Shown in pieces: positions 44,606 through 53,262 of a stretch of 64,000 nt of DNA. Under the pieces are notes generated by a model. That model made no database searches and was not told the DNA's origin. It saw only the letters and a list, made by a program, of their open reading frames with translations. The DNA is taken from NCBI RefSeq assembly GCF_031987975.1, contig NZ_DALZYX010000009.1, positions 139,517-203,516 of the forward strand. The letters are read 5' to 3'. Made by a program: the position numbers and the translations under genes. The stretch's first letter is position 1; the number at the start of each line of letters is the position of its first letter. The DNA is from Pseudescherichia sp031987975 (lineage in GTDB: Bacteria > Pseudomonadota > Gammaproteobacteria > Enterobacterales > Enterobacteriaceae).

Positions 44606-45609
44606 TGCGTTGCTACCGCCGCTTTACGAATGTACTCAGAGTTGATTGCCGTATCCCAGTTGGCCGGGATATCACGCTTGCGGATCTCGCCAATGCCGGC
44701 GAGGAAGCTGGAGGTTTTGCTCAGCGCCTTGCCGATCCCGCTGTCGGTAGTCTGGGTGCCGTTGCCCAGCCAGGCTGCGGTGCCCTGCTCGGCCAGGGTG
44801 GGGTACTCCAGGCCGCCAAGGGTGTTAGCTGCGGTCGTTACCGGTGCGCCCACCTCTTTTGCTACGATGGCTGCCGCACGCTCAGGATCCTTCTTGAACT
44901 CGTTGACCTTCTCCTGATGCACGCGCAGGAAGGCGCTGACGGTTTCTGGATACTGCTCGGCGAAGGCTTTACGCACCACGTAGTTGTTGTAGATCAGGTA
45001 GCCATCTTTCTGCAGATCCTTGGTGGCAAAGACCTGATGGCCGCCGGAGGACTCCAGCTCCTGGGCAAACGGTGCCCAGACGTAGCCTGCGTCAATATCG
45101 CCCCGCTTCCACGCGGCGACCATCTCAGCCGGGCGCAGCGGCAGCAGGGTAATTTTGCTGCGGTCGAGTTTATTCACGCTAATCGCCGCCTCCAGCGCGT
45201 ACTGCGCGGTAGAGTTTGGCGGATAGGCCACGCGTTTCCCTTCGATATCCTTAATATTAGTAATGCCGTCTTTGCCAATTAGGCGCTCGTAGCTGGCAAT
45301 CACGCCGGAGACGCCAATAATCTCTACGGGTAATTTACGCACCACGCCCGCGGTAGCCGGACTGGATCCAAAATTAGCAATATCGATGGCGTTGCTGGCG
45401 AAATAGCTCAGCGCATCCGCACCGGAAGCAAACTGCACCCATTTCACTTTGCTGTTTAACGCTTTATCCAGCGAGCCGTCGGCTTTCGCCAGCATTAATA
45501 CCTGTGAACCGCCGCTATAGGCGACACGCACCTCCTCCGGTGAGGCGGCCCAGGTCATATTTGTCCACAAGCTACCCGCTGCCAGTAATAAGCAGAGACT
45601 TTTTTTCAT
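44602..45609 (-). CDS. TauA-like periplasmic solute-binding protein
   Basis: A 335-residue exported protein: signal peptide 1-21 (cut after TWA) and an NMT1/TauA fold (EEVRVAYSGGSQVLMLAKADG, FASGADALSYFASNAIDIANFGS, YPPNSTAQYALE, WAPFAQELESSGG). TauA relatives bind taurine and other short sulfonates or amino acids with an acidic head group. The ATG at 45607-45609 is chosen for its AGGAAA site and signal peptide; upstream codons are open but give no exported N-terminus. Confidence 0.92.
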   Translation of the reverse strand: MKKSLCLLLAAGSLWTNMTWAASPEEVRVAYSGGSQVLMLAKADGSLDKALNSKVKWVQFASGADALSYFASNAIDIANFGSSPATAGVVRKLPVEIIGVSGVIASYERLIGKDGITNIKDIEGKRVAYPPNSTAQYALEAAISVNKLDRSKITLLPLRPAEMVAAWKRGDIDAGYVWAPFAQELESSGGHQVFATKDLQKDGYLIYNNYVVRKAFAEQYPETVSAFLRVHQEKVNEFKKDPERAAAIVAKEVGAPVTTAANTLGGLEYPTLAEQGTAAWLGNGTQTTDSGIGKALSKTSSFLAGIGEIRKRDIPANWDTAINSEYIRKAAVATQ

Positions 45610-45638
45610 TTTATTTTTCCTGTTAGAGAGTGAAGAGA

Positions 45639-46340
45639 TTAACGATATTCCTGCCAGAGGGCCGAACATCGCTCCGCCAGCGCCTGGGCAGGATCGATGG
45701 CGTGATCAAGAAAGGGGGAGTCGATGGCGTCCAGCGCCACCGGCACTTCGGTGCAGGCAAGAATGAGCGTTTCCGCGCCCCGCTCAACCAGCGCCTGGGC
45801 CTGAAGAGAGAGCAGCTCGCCGCCTTCGCGCAGCGCGCCGCGCTTGACCGCGTAGCAGCCGGGAACAAACCAGCTCTCTAGCTCCTGCTCGGTGGGCAGC
45901 ACCGGGCTGATGTTAAGATGTTCCAGCCCCTGTTGAAACCAGCCCGCCGCCAGCGTGCCATGGGTCGCGATAACCCCGACGCGCGTTGGCGCACGCTCGG
46001 CAATACGCCCGAGGGTCGCCTCAACGATATGCAGGATCGGCGCATCGCTGGCCCTGCTCAGAGCGTCATACCAGTGGTGAGCCGTATTGCAGGGGATCGC
46101 AATATGGCTCGCCCCGGCGGCGTTAAGTTTTTCGATCCCGTTCAGCAGCTGCGGCAGCGGCGACGGGCCAAGCCCGGCCAGCGCCTTCTGCCGATCGGCA
46201 ATCTGCGGAACGTTCCAGGCAACGACCGGGATCTGCTGCTGATCGCTGGTCGCAGGCGTCGCTGCCAGCAGCTTCGCCATAAAATCGACCGTCGCCAGCG
46301 GCCCCATGCCGCCGAGAACGCCTAACAAAAACGGTTTCAT
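45639..46340 (-). CDS. Aspartate/glutamate racemase family protein
   Basis: A 233-residue PLP-independent racemase of the Asp/Glu family (YgeA/RacX type). Both catalytic cysteines are present: Cys84 in AIPCNTAHHW and Cys196 in LACTEVPVAL, with the GVLGGMGPLATVDF N-terminal signature. Members interconvert D and L forms of aspartate, glutamate or related amino acids. Cysteate is a close analogue of aspartate, so it is a plausible substrate in this operon. It overlaps the preceding PLP-enzyme gene by 4 bp (ATGA). Confidence 0.92.
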   Translation of the reverse strand: MKPFLLGVLGGMGPLATVDFMAKLLAATPATSDQQQIPVVAWNVPQIADRQKALAGLGPSPLPQLLNGIEKLNAAGASHIAIPCNTAHHWYDALSRASDAPILHIVEATLGRIAERAPTRVGVIATHGTLAAGWFQQGLEHLNISPVLPTEQELESWFVPGCYAVKRGALREGGELLSLQAQALVERGAETLILACTEVPVALDAIDSPFLDHAIDPAQALAERCSALWQEYR

Positions 46341-47338
46341 TTTTCCAACACCTGGCGATAGCCAAATAGCCCGGCGGAGCCGCCGGTGTGGATGAACACT
46401 ACGTTCTCATCCTTGCGGAAGTGACCTTTGCGGATCAGATCCACCAGCCCGGCAAAGCCTTTGCCAGAGTAAACCGGATCCAGCAGGATGCCCTCGTGGC
46501 GCGCCAGCAGGCGCAGCGCCTCCAGCATGCCTTCGGTCGGCAGGCCGTAGCCTTCGCCGACGTAGTCGCTGTTAGCCACCACGGCGTCACGCGGCAGCTC
46601 GCCCGCTACGCCCAATAGCTCAAGGGTGCGGGAGGCCAGATTCCAGACGTTCTCCTCCTGCTTCGCCTTTGGCGCACGCACGCTGATGCCCAGCACTGGA
46701 ACATGGCTGTGGGTGGCGTGAAAGCCCGCGACCAGCCCGGCCTGCGTACCGGTGCTGCCGGTGGCGTGGACAACGTGGTCGATACGCAGCCGCAGCTGAG
46801 AAGATTGGTAAAGCAGCTCTTCGGCGCAGGCAACGTAGCCCAGCGCACCGACGGGGTTAGAGCCGCCGCCAGGAATAACGTAGGGGCGATGGCCTTTCTC
46901 GCGCAGCTCGCTGGCATAGATATCCATGGCCTGCTGCATGTCTGTGCCACCCGGCAGATGGGCAACGATCTCGCCCCCAAGCAGCTCATCCAGCAGGACG
47001 TTACCGGAGCGCTGATAATCTTCGCCAAAGTCGGTGACCCGCTTCTCCAGCAGCACTTTGGCCGGCAGGCCGAGCTTTGCCGCGCCAGCGATGGTCTGGC
47101 GCACGTGGTTGGATTGGGTTGCGCCCTGGGTAATAATTACATCGGCACCCTGCTGCAGCGCGTCGGCCAGCAGGAACTCAAGCTTACGAGTCTTATTTCC
47201 GCCGGTAGCAAGGCCGGTTGCATCGTCGCGCTTAATCCATATTTTCGGCCCGCCCAGCAAGGCTGAGAGATTTTCTAAAGGTTCAAGCGGGGTCGGAAAA
47301 TGGCCCAGTGAAAGTCGTGGGAAACGTGCCAGATGCAT
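46337..47338 (-). CDS. PLP-dependent D-cysteine desulfhydrase / L-cysteate sulfo-lyase family enzyme
   Basis: A 333-residue fold-type II PLP enzyme of the ACC-deaminase/D-cysteine desulfhydrase family. The PLP lysine is Lys49 in TGGNKTRKLEF, followed by QGATQSNHVRQT (cofactor contacts) and PGGGSNPVGALGY. Family members release pyruvate and ammonia plus sulfide (DcyD, from D-cysteine) or sulfite (CuyA, from L-cysteate). Segments such as GISVRAPKAKQEEN, DYVGEGYG and LIRKGHF look closer to CuyA, as I remember it, than to E. coli DcyD. First gene of the 11-gene operon, with AAGGAG before the ATG. Confidence 0.9.
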   Translation of the reverse strand: MHLARFPRLSLGHFPTPLEPLENLSALLGGPKIWIKRDDATGLATGGNKTRKLEFLLADALQQGADVIITQGATQSNHVRQTIAGAAKLGLPAKVLLEKRVTDFGEDYQRSGNVLLDELLGGEIVAHLPGGTDMQQAMDIYASELREKGHRPYVIPGGGSNPVGALGYVACAEELLYQSSQLRLRIDHVVHATGSTGTQAGLVAGFHATHSHVPVLGISVRAPKAKQEENVWNLASRTLELLGVAGELPRDAVVANSDYVGEGYGLPTEGMLEALRLLARHEGILLDPVYSGKGFAGLVDLIRKGHFRKDENVVFIHTGGSAGLFGYRQVLEK

Positions 47339-47387
47339 AATAGCTCCTTGCGAATTAACGCATCAGATATTTAACAATTATGCAGCT

Positions 47388-47393
47388 ACTATA
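47388..47393 (-). promoter_or_regulatory. Candidate -10 element of the 11-gene operon
   Basis: TATAGT on the minus strand about 50 bases before the first gene. The -35 region (TTAGCC at 16 bases) is poor, as in activator-dependent promoters such as those of CysB/Cbl or other LysR-type regulators. No regulator gene is seen next to the operon. Confidence 0.45.
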
Positions 47394-47467
47394 CACAGGC
47401 GGGCTTTGGGGCTAAGGACAAATAAAAAATATCGATTGCCGGAAATTAGCTAACGGCAGAAATAAAA

Positions 47468-47493
47468 AATCCCCTTTACGAATAAAGGGGATT
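47468..47493 (-). terminator. Terminator after rnr
   Basis: AATCCCCTTT (47468-47477) pairs perfectly with AAAGGGGATT (47484-47493), loop of six; on the minus strand it is followed by TTTTTATTT. It ends the nsrR-rnr transcript and isolates the downstream 11-gene operon. Confidence 0.93.
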
Positions 47494-47500
47494 AATAATT

Positions 47501-49954
47501 TTACTCAGCGCTTTTCTTTTTGGCCGCGCGCTTTGCTTTCGTCGCGGCGGCTATTTTTTGCGTCTTTGCCGACGGGGCTTTCTCTTTCTTCACCTTCGGC
47601 CTGGCATCGTCGGTGCCTTTTCTTTTGCCTTTGCCTTTCTCACGGCGGAACTCGCTGTCCGGCTCAAAGTTACCTTTTTTACCGACCTGGCGACGGCGGC
47701 CGCTGGGTTTACCCGCAGCACCTTTTTTAGCACGTTCGCGGTCGGTCTTGCCAACGTTACGCGGGGCGCGCTCGCTGGAGATCAGCGCAAAGTCGATTTT
47801 CCGATCGTCCATGTTCACCGCTTCGACGCGCACTTCGACGCGATCGCCCAGCCGGTAGGTCTGGCCGCTGGATTCGCCAATCAGGCGCTGACCAACCTGG
47901 TCGAAACGGTAGTAGTCATTATCCAGCGAGGAGACATGTACCAGACCGTCGATAAACAGCTCGTTCAGGCGCACAAAGAAGCCAAAGCCGGTGACGCTGG
48001 CGATCACGCCCTGGAAGTTGCTGCCCACGTGATCCTGCATAAAGTCGCACTTCAGCCAGTCGGCAACGTCGCGGGTCGCTTCGTCGGCGCGGCGTTCGGC
48101 CATCGAACAGTGCTGGCCCAGCTGCAGGACCGCTTCCATCGGATAGTGCCAGCCGCCCGACGGCGTGCTGTTACCTTTAAGCCCCTGCTCTTTCGCAACG
48201 AGGTACTTGATGGCGCGGTGCAGGGAGAGATCCGGGTAGCGGCGGATCGGTGAGGTAAAGTGAGCGTACGACTGTAGCGCCAGACCAAAGTGGCCCCGGT
48301 TCTCCGGATCGTAGATCGCCTGCTTCATAGAGCGCAGCAGCATGGTCTGCAACATCTCATGGTCGGGACGATCGGCTATGGACTCCAGCAGCGCGGCGTA
48401 GTCCCTCGGCTCCGGCTTGTTGCCGCCTGGCAGCTCCAGACCCAGCTCAGCCAGTACCGAGCGGAACGAGGTAATGGCTTCGGTGGTCGGGCGGTCGTGA
48501 ATACGGAACAGCGCTGGCTCTTCAGCCTTCTCGACAAAGCGGGCGGCAGAGATGTTGGCGAGGATCATGCACTCTTCAATCAGCTTATGGGCGTCGTTAC
48601 GCTCGGTCAGCTCGATGCGCTCAATGCGGCGCTCGGCGTTGAAGATAAACTTCGCCTCTTCGCTCTCAAAGGAGATACCGCCGCGCTCTTCTCGCGCCTG
48701 GTTCAGCGTTTTATAGAGGGTATGCAGCTCTTCAATGTGCTTCACCAGCGGCGCATACTGCTCACGCAGCTCCTGGTCGCCCTCCAGCATATGCCACACC
48801 TTGGTATAGGTCAGGCGTGCATGGGAGCTCATCACCGCTTCGTAGAATTTATAGCCGGTTAAGCGCCCTTTCGCCGAGATAGTCATCTCACAGACCATAC
48901 AGAGACGGTCAACCTGCGGGTTGAGGGAGCAGAGTCCGTTGGAGAGCACTTCTGGCAGCATCGGTACGACCTGCGACGGGAAGTAGACTGAGGTACCCCG
49001 GCTGCGCGCTTCGTCATCCAGAGCGGTGCCCGGACGAACGTAGTAGCTTACGTCGGCAATAGCCACCCACAGACGCCAGCCGCCGCCACGTTTTTTCTCG
49101 CAGTAGACCGCATCGTCAAAGTCACGGGCGTCTTCGCCATCGATGGTGACCAGCGGCAGGTTACGCAGATCGACACGTCCGGCTTTCGCTTCCTCCGGCA
49201 CCTGCTCTTTTAGGCTGCTAACTTCCTGCTCAACGGCAGGCGGCCAGACGTAGGGGATCTCATGGGTACGCAGGGCCATATCGACCGCCATGCTCGTTCC
49301 CATATTATCACCGAGCACCTCCACGATCTTACCGATAGCTTTGGTGCGTCGGGTTGGGCGCTGGGTGAGTTCGACCACCACCACGAAGCCCATCCGCGCG
49401 CCCATAATCTCTTCCGGCGGGATAAGAATGTCAAAGCTCATGCGGCTGTCGTCCGGCACCACAAAGCCCACGCCCGCGTCGGTAAAGTAGCGCCCGACGA
49501 TCTGGCCGGTTTTCGGCACCAGCACGCGCACGATACGTGCTTCACGACGTCCTTTACGATCGGAGCCGAGCGGCTGGGCCAGCACCTGGTCGCCGTGAAT
49601 ACAGGTTTTCATCTGCTCGCTGGAGAGATAGAGATCGTCTTTGCGGCCTTCGACGCGCAGGAAGCCGTAGCCATCGCGGTGGCCAATGACTATCCCTTTA
49701 AGCAGGTCGAGACGTTCCGGCAGGGCGTAGCACTGGCGGCGGGTAAACACCAGCTGCCCGTCACGCTCCATGGCGCGCAGGCGGCGGCGCAGCCCTTCCA
49801 GCTGCTCCTCGCCTTCAATATTGAGTTCCTGCGCCAGTTCTTCGCGGTTCGCGGGTTTTTCGCGTTTTGATAAGTGATCGAGAATGAACTCGCGGCTGGG
49901 AATAGGGTTCGCGTACTTCTCAGCTTCGCGCTCCTGGAAAGGATCTTGCGACAT
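47501..49954 (-). CDS. rnr: Exoribonuclease RNase R
   Basis: An 817-residue 3'-5' exoribonuclease (E. coli 813 aa) that degrades structured RNA. An N-terminal HTH_12 domain (about 20-85) and cold-shock domains precede the RNB catalytic domain with DGEDARDFDDAV (about 272-283, four Mg-binding Asp). An S1 domain (about 640-725, GVIASVTGFGFFVRLNE) and a long Lys-rich tail (about 740-817) follow; the tail binds ribosomes/SmpB in E. coli. It follows nsrR by 38 bp. Confidence 0.97.
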   Translation of the reverse strand: MSQDPFQEREAEKYANPIPSREFILDHLSKREKPANREELAQELNIEGEEQLEGLRRRLRAMERDGQLVFTRRQCYALPERLDLLKGIVIGHRDGYGFLRVEGRKDDLYLSSEQMKTCIHGDQVLAQPLGSDRKGRREARIVRVLVPKTGQIVGRYFTDAGVGFVVPDDSRMSFDILIPPEEIMGARMGFVVVVELTQRPTRRTKAIGKIVEVLGDNMGTSMAVDMALRTHEIPYVWPPAVEQEVSSLKEQVPEEAKAGRVDLRNLPLVTIDGEDARDFDDAVYCEKKRGGGWRLWVAIADVSYYVRPGTALDDEARSRGTSVYFPSQVVPMLPEVLSNGLCSLNPQVDRLCMVCEMTISAKGRLTGYKFYEAVMSSHARLTYTKVWHMLEGDQELREQYAPLVKHIEELHTLYKTLNQAREERGGISFESEEAKFIFNAERRIERIELTERNDAHKLIEECMILANISAARFVEKAEEPALFRIHDRPTTEAITSFRSVLAELGLELPGGNKPEPRDYAALLESIADRPDHEMLQTMLLRSMKQAIYDPENRGHFGLALQSYAHFTSPIRRYPDLSLHRAIKYLVAKEQGLKGNSTPSGGWHYPMEAVLQLGQHCSMAERRADEATRDVADWLKCDFMQDHVGSNFQGVIASVTGFGFFVRLNELFIDGLVHVSSLDNDYYRFDQVGQRLIGESSGQTYRLGDRVEVRVEAVNMDDRKIDFALISSERAPRNVGKTDRERAKKGAAGKPSGRRRQVGKKGNFEPDSEFRREKGKGKRKGTDDARPKVKKEKAPSAKTQKIAAATKAKRAAKKKSAE

Positions 49955-49992
49955 AGCGGTTCCTCCGTTGTCAGCTCTGGCGGAGCGTTCTC

Positions 49993-50418
49993 TTACTCCA
50001 CCAGTAATAATTTATACAGCGGTTGATTCTCTTCAACCAAATCGGCCAGCGTATAGCTATCAAGCTCCATCAGAAAACTGTCCACGGCCTTAGAGAGTGC
50101 CTGCTTCAGACGGCAGGCAGGGGTAATATGGCAAAATGCGCTGCTGCAGTTCACCAGCGCAAGCGGTTCCAGCTCGCGCACAACGTCACCAATGCGGATG
50201 GTATTAGCAGGTTTGCCTAAACGAATGCCGCCGTTTTTCCCTCTGACCGCCGCGACGTAGCCCGCCCGGCTGAGCTGGTTGATTATTTTGACCATGTGGT
50301 TGCGGGAGACCCCGTACACTGCCGTCACTTCAGAGATATTGGTCATTCGCCCTTCCGGTAGCGACGCCATATAGATCAGGGCACGCAATCCGTAATCGGT
50401 GAAACTCGTTAACTGCAC
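49993..50418 (-). CDS. nsrR: Nitric-oxide-sensing repressor NsrR
   Basis: A 141-residue Rrf2-family regulator (E. coli 141 aa). The winged helix spans about 1-65 (TDYGLRALIYMAS, YGVSRNHMVKIINQLS). The iron-sulfur ligands Cys91, Cys96 and Cys102 and Asp8 (fourth ligand in characterised NsrR) are all present. NO destroys the cluster and releases repression of genes such as ytfE and hmp. The ytfE operator is at 15265-15287 in this window. Probably co-transcribed with rnr. Confidence 0.97.
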   Translation of the reverse strand: MQLTSFTDYGLRALIYMASLPEGRMTNISEVTAVYGVSRNHMVKIINQLSRAGYVAAVRGKNGGIRLGKPANTIRIGDVVRELEPLALVNCSSAFCHITPACRLKQALSKAVDSFLMELDSYTLADLVEENQPLYKLLLVE

Positions 50419-50581
50419 ATCAACCTCAGGATAAAGGGAAAAACGCGGGATAGCCGCAATGACACTAACTATACCTTAAATAACTCGAGATGAAGGTAGG
50501 CGGCTAATTTATTTGAACAGAGGAGGCAAAAGAGGGCAAGCAGGCCCGGCAGGCAGTCCGCCGGGCAGTATGACAATCACA

Positions 50582-51880
50582 TCATGCGTCAAACGGATCG
50601 CGCAGGATCATTGTCTCAGAACGGTCAGGGCCGGTAGAGATAATATCAATCGGCACTTCGGTCAGCTCTTCGATGCGCTTGATGTAGTCCAGCGCTGTCT
50701 GCGGCAGGCCGCTGCGCTCTTTCACACCGAAGGTAGTTTCAGACCAGCCAGGCATGGTCTCGTAGATCGGCTCGATACCTTCCCAGTCGTCAGCGGCCAA
50801 CGGCGTGGTGGTGACTTCGCGGCCATCCGGCATGCGGTAACCGACGCAGATTTTCACCTCTTTCAGGCCGTCCAGCACGTCCAGCTTGGTCAGACAGAAG
50901 CCGGACAGGGAGTTGATCTGCACTGCACGACGGATCGCAACGATATCCAGCCAGCCGGTACGACGACGACGGCCGGTGGTCGCGCCAAATTCGTTACCCT
51001 GCTTGCAGAGGAACTCGCCGGTTTCATCGAACAGCTCGGTCGGGAACGGACCCGCGCCCACGCGAGTGGAGTAGGCTTTGATGATCCCCAGCACGTAATC
51101 CACATAGCGCGGACCCAGGCCAGAGCCGGTCGCCACGCCACCAGCGGTAGTGTTAGAGGAGGTCACGTACGGATAGGTACCGTGGTCGATATCCAGCAGC
51201 GTACCCTGCGCACCTTCGAACATGACGAAATCGCCACGCTTGCGCGCCTGATCCAGCAGATCGGAAACGTCAACCACCATGCCGGTCAGGATGTCGGCAA
51301 CCGCCATCACGTCGTCCAGCACTTTCTGGTAGTCAACAGCGTCTGCTTTGTAGAAGTTCACCAGCTGGAAGTTGTGATATTCCATCACCTCTTTCAGCTT
51401 GGTAGCAAAGGTCTCTTTGTCAAACAGGTCGCCAACGCGCAGGCCGCGACGAGCCACTTTATCTTCGTAAGCCGGACCGATACCACGGCCGGTGGTGCCG
51501 ATCGCTTTCGCGCCGCGTGCTTTTTCACGCGCCACGTCCAGCGCAACGTGATAGTCGAGGATCAGCGGGCAAGCTTCGGAGAGCAGCAGACGTTCGCGTA
51601 CCGGAATACCACGCTCTTCCAGGCCTTTCATCTCTTTCATCAGCGCAGCAGGAGAGAGCACCACACCGTTACCGATGATGCTGGTCACATTGTCACGCAG
51701 AATGCCTGATGGAATAAGATGGAGGACGGTTTTTTCACCGTTGATTACGAGAGTGTGGCCTGCATTGTGACCGCCCTGATAGCGAACCACATATTTAGCA
51801 CGTTCAGTAAGGAGATCGACGATCTTACCTTTGCCTTCGTCACCCCATTGGGTGCCCAGTACGACGACGTTGTTACCCAT
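50582..51880 (-). CDS. purA: Adenylosuccinate synthetase PurA
   Basis: A 432-residue enzyme, same length as E. coli PurA, that forms adenylosuccinate from IMP, aspartate and GTP. The P-loop-like GDEGKGKIVD (about 13-22), catalytic GGHNAGHT (about 36-43), TTGRGIGPAYEDK and GRRRRTGWLD are all intact. It is transcribed as a single gene between yjeT and nsrR. Confidence 0.98.
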   Translation of the reverse strand: MGNNVVVLGTQWGDEGKGKIVDLLTERAKYVVRYQGGHNAGHTLVINGEKTVLHLIPSGILRDNVTSIIGNGVVLSPAALMKEMKGLEERGIPVRERLLLSEACPLILDYHVALDVAREKARGAKAIGTTGRGIGPAYEDKVARRGLRVGDLFDKETFATKLKEVMEYHNFQLVNFYKADAVDYQKVLDDVMAVADILTGMVVDVSDLLDQARKRGDFVMFEGAQGTLLDIDHGTYPYVTSSNTTAGGVATGSGLGPRYVDYVLGIIKAYSTRVGAGPFPTELFDETGEFLCKQGNEFGATTGRRRRTGWLDIVAIRRAVQINSLSGFCLTKLDVLDGLKEVKICVGYRMPDGREVTTTPLAADDWEGIEPIYETMPGWSETTFGVKERSGLPQTALDYIKRIEELTEVPIDIISTGPDRSETMILRDPFDA

Positions 51881-51886
51881 TTTTCA

Positions 51887-51902
51887 AAATCACCGTTTGC
51901 TT
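51887..51902 (-). promoter_or_regulatory. Candidate PurR operator before purA
   Basis: On the minus strand AAGCAAACGGTGATTT resembles the PurR site (ACGCAAACGTTTGCGT): the left half is good, the right half weak. E. coli purA is PurR-regulated through imperfect sites in its leader. Confidence 0.4.
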
Positions 51903-51982
51903 AAAAAAGGATTCTACCATCGCTTTTTATGATAATCAGCACTTTTTGTCGGCAAATTTCGGCCAATCTGCGTGCTATTTCT

Positions 51983-52183
51983 CTAGCCAATCGTTTTCCT
52001 CAACATATAGTAGATCACGACCCCAGCAACCACTAATCCGCCGCCAAAACGACGCAACATGTTATCCGGCAGCAGCGCAAGCGAGGCGATCATTCGCCGC
52101 CACAGACGCGGATAGAGCATTGGACCAAGACCTTCCAGCACCAAAACCAGTGCTAACGCCAGCCAAATGGTGGAGTTCATCAT
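51983..52183 (-). CDS. yjeT: YjeT, small DUF2065 inner-membrane protein
   Basis: A 66-residue protein (E. coli 65 aa) with two hydrophobic helices (about 5-22 and 45-62) and the LEGLGPMLYPRLWRRMI segment between them. Function unknown. It lies between hflC and purA as in E. coli, but the hflC terminator separates it from the hfl operon. Confidence 0.93.
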   Translation of the reverse strand: MMNSTIWLALALVLVLEGLGPMLYPRLWRRMIASLALLPDNMLRRFGGGLVVAGVVIYYMLRKTIG

Positions 52184-52198
52184 GCTTCCTTCAAAAGA

Positions 52199-52230
52199 AA
52201 ACCACCGTCTCCTGAGGATGACGGTGGTTT
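52199..52230 (-). terminator. Terminator after hflC
   Basis: AAACCACCGTC (52199-52209) pairs perfectly over 11 bp with GACGGTGGTTT (52220-52230), followed on the minus strand by TTCTTTTG. It lies 26 bases beyond the hflC stop. Confidence 0.88.
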
Positions 52231-52255
52231 GATTATATTAATGACGACTGCGGAC

Positions 52256-53260
52256 TTAGCGTGTGGCCGTTCCCGGCGTTTTCATATAGCGGAAGAAGTC
52301 GCTGTCCGGGCTGAGCACCATCACGTCCTGATTACTCTGGAAGCTGCTCTCATAGGCGCGCAGGCTACGGATAAAGGCGTAGAAGTCCGGATCCTGGCTG
52401 AACGCGTCGGCAAACAGCTTGGCTGCTTCGGCATCCCCTTCACCGCGCAGAATACGTCCTTCACGCTCGGCTTCCGCCAGCGTCTTGGTGACTTCGTAAT
52501 CTGAGGTGGCACGCAGTTTTTCTGCGGCTTCCTGACCCTGTGAACGGTGGCGACGGGCAACAGCTTCACGCTCGGCGCGCATACGGTTGTAGATCGCCTC
52601 AGAGACTTCACTCGGCAGGTTGATCTGCTTGATACGCACATCGACCACTTCGATACCCAGCGCTGCCATACTGTTCGGGTTCACTACCGGCACCTTGCCG
52701 TTCGTTTCCGCCGTGATGCGCTCCGCCGCTTTAGCAATTTCGTCATCTGCCGCAGGCGTTGCCACTTCATCTTCCGTACCGGCAGAGCCAGAGTTCAGCG
52801 CGTCGCGCACCTCATGCGTCAGCCGGCCACGGGAGTCGGTCACGATGTCCTTAACATCAAGACGGCCGATTTCCGAACGCAGACGGTCAGAGAACTTACG
52901 TTTCAGCAGCACCTCGGCCTGGGAGACGTCGCCGCCGCCGGTCGCCAGATAGTAGCGGCTGAAGTCGCTGATGCGCCATTTGATATAGGAGTCAACGATC
53001 AGGTCTTTCTTCTCTTTAGTAACAAAGCGATCGGCCTGGTTGTCCATGGTCTGGATACGGGCATCCAGCGTCTTCACGGTCTCAATAAACGGCAGCTTAA
53101 AGTGCAGGCCCGGCGTAAAGACCAGTGGTTTGTTCTCATCGTCGCGCAGCACTTTACCGAAGCGCAGCGTAATACCGCGCTCGCCCTCTTTCACTACAAA
53201 GATTGAGGTGTAGAGCACTACCAGCACGATGATAATTATCGCAATTACAGACTTACGCAT
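52256..53260 (-). CDS. hflC: Modulator of FtsH protease HflC
   Basis: A 334-residue membrane protein (E. coli 334 aa) with one N-terminal helix (about 4-22) and a periplasmic SPFH/band-7 domain (about 25-190, VKEGERGITLRFGKV). With HflK it forms the cage around FtsH hexamers and modulates membrane-protein turnover. Its gene starts 2 bp after hflK. Confidence 0.97.
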   Translation of the reverse strand: MRKSVIAIIIIVLVVLYTSIFVVKEGERGITLRFGKVLRDDENKPLVFTPGLHFKLPFIETVKTLDARIQTMDNQADRFVTKEKKDLIVDSYIKWRISDFSRYYLATGGGDVSQAEVLLKRKFSDRLRSEIGRLDVKDIVTDSRGRLTHEVRDALNSGSAGTEDEVATPAADDEIAKAAERITAETNGKVPVVNPNSMAALGIEVVDVRIKQINLPSEVSEAIYNRMRAEREAVARRHRSQGQEAAEKLRATSDYEVTKTLAEAEREGRILRGEGDAEAAKLFADAFSQDPDFYAFIRSLRAYESSFQSNQDVMVLSPDSDFFRYMKTPGTATR

Positions 53261-53262
53261 CG

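Noticed and set aside
50513..51709. 398-codon open frame antisense to purA
   Set aside because: It lies entirely opposite the perfectly conserved purA and reflects codon bias in a GC-rich gene; there is no recognisable protein or ribosome-binding site.
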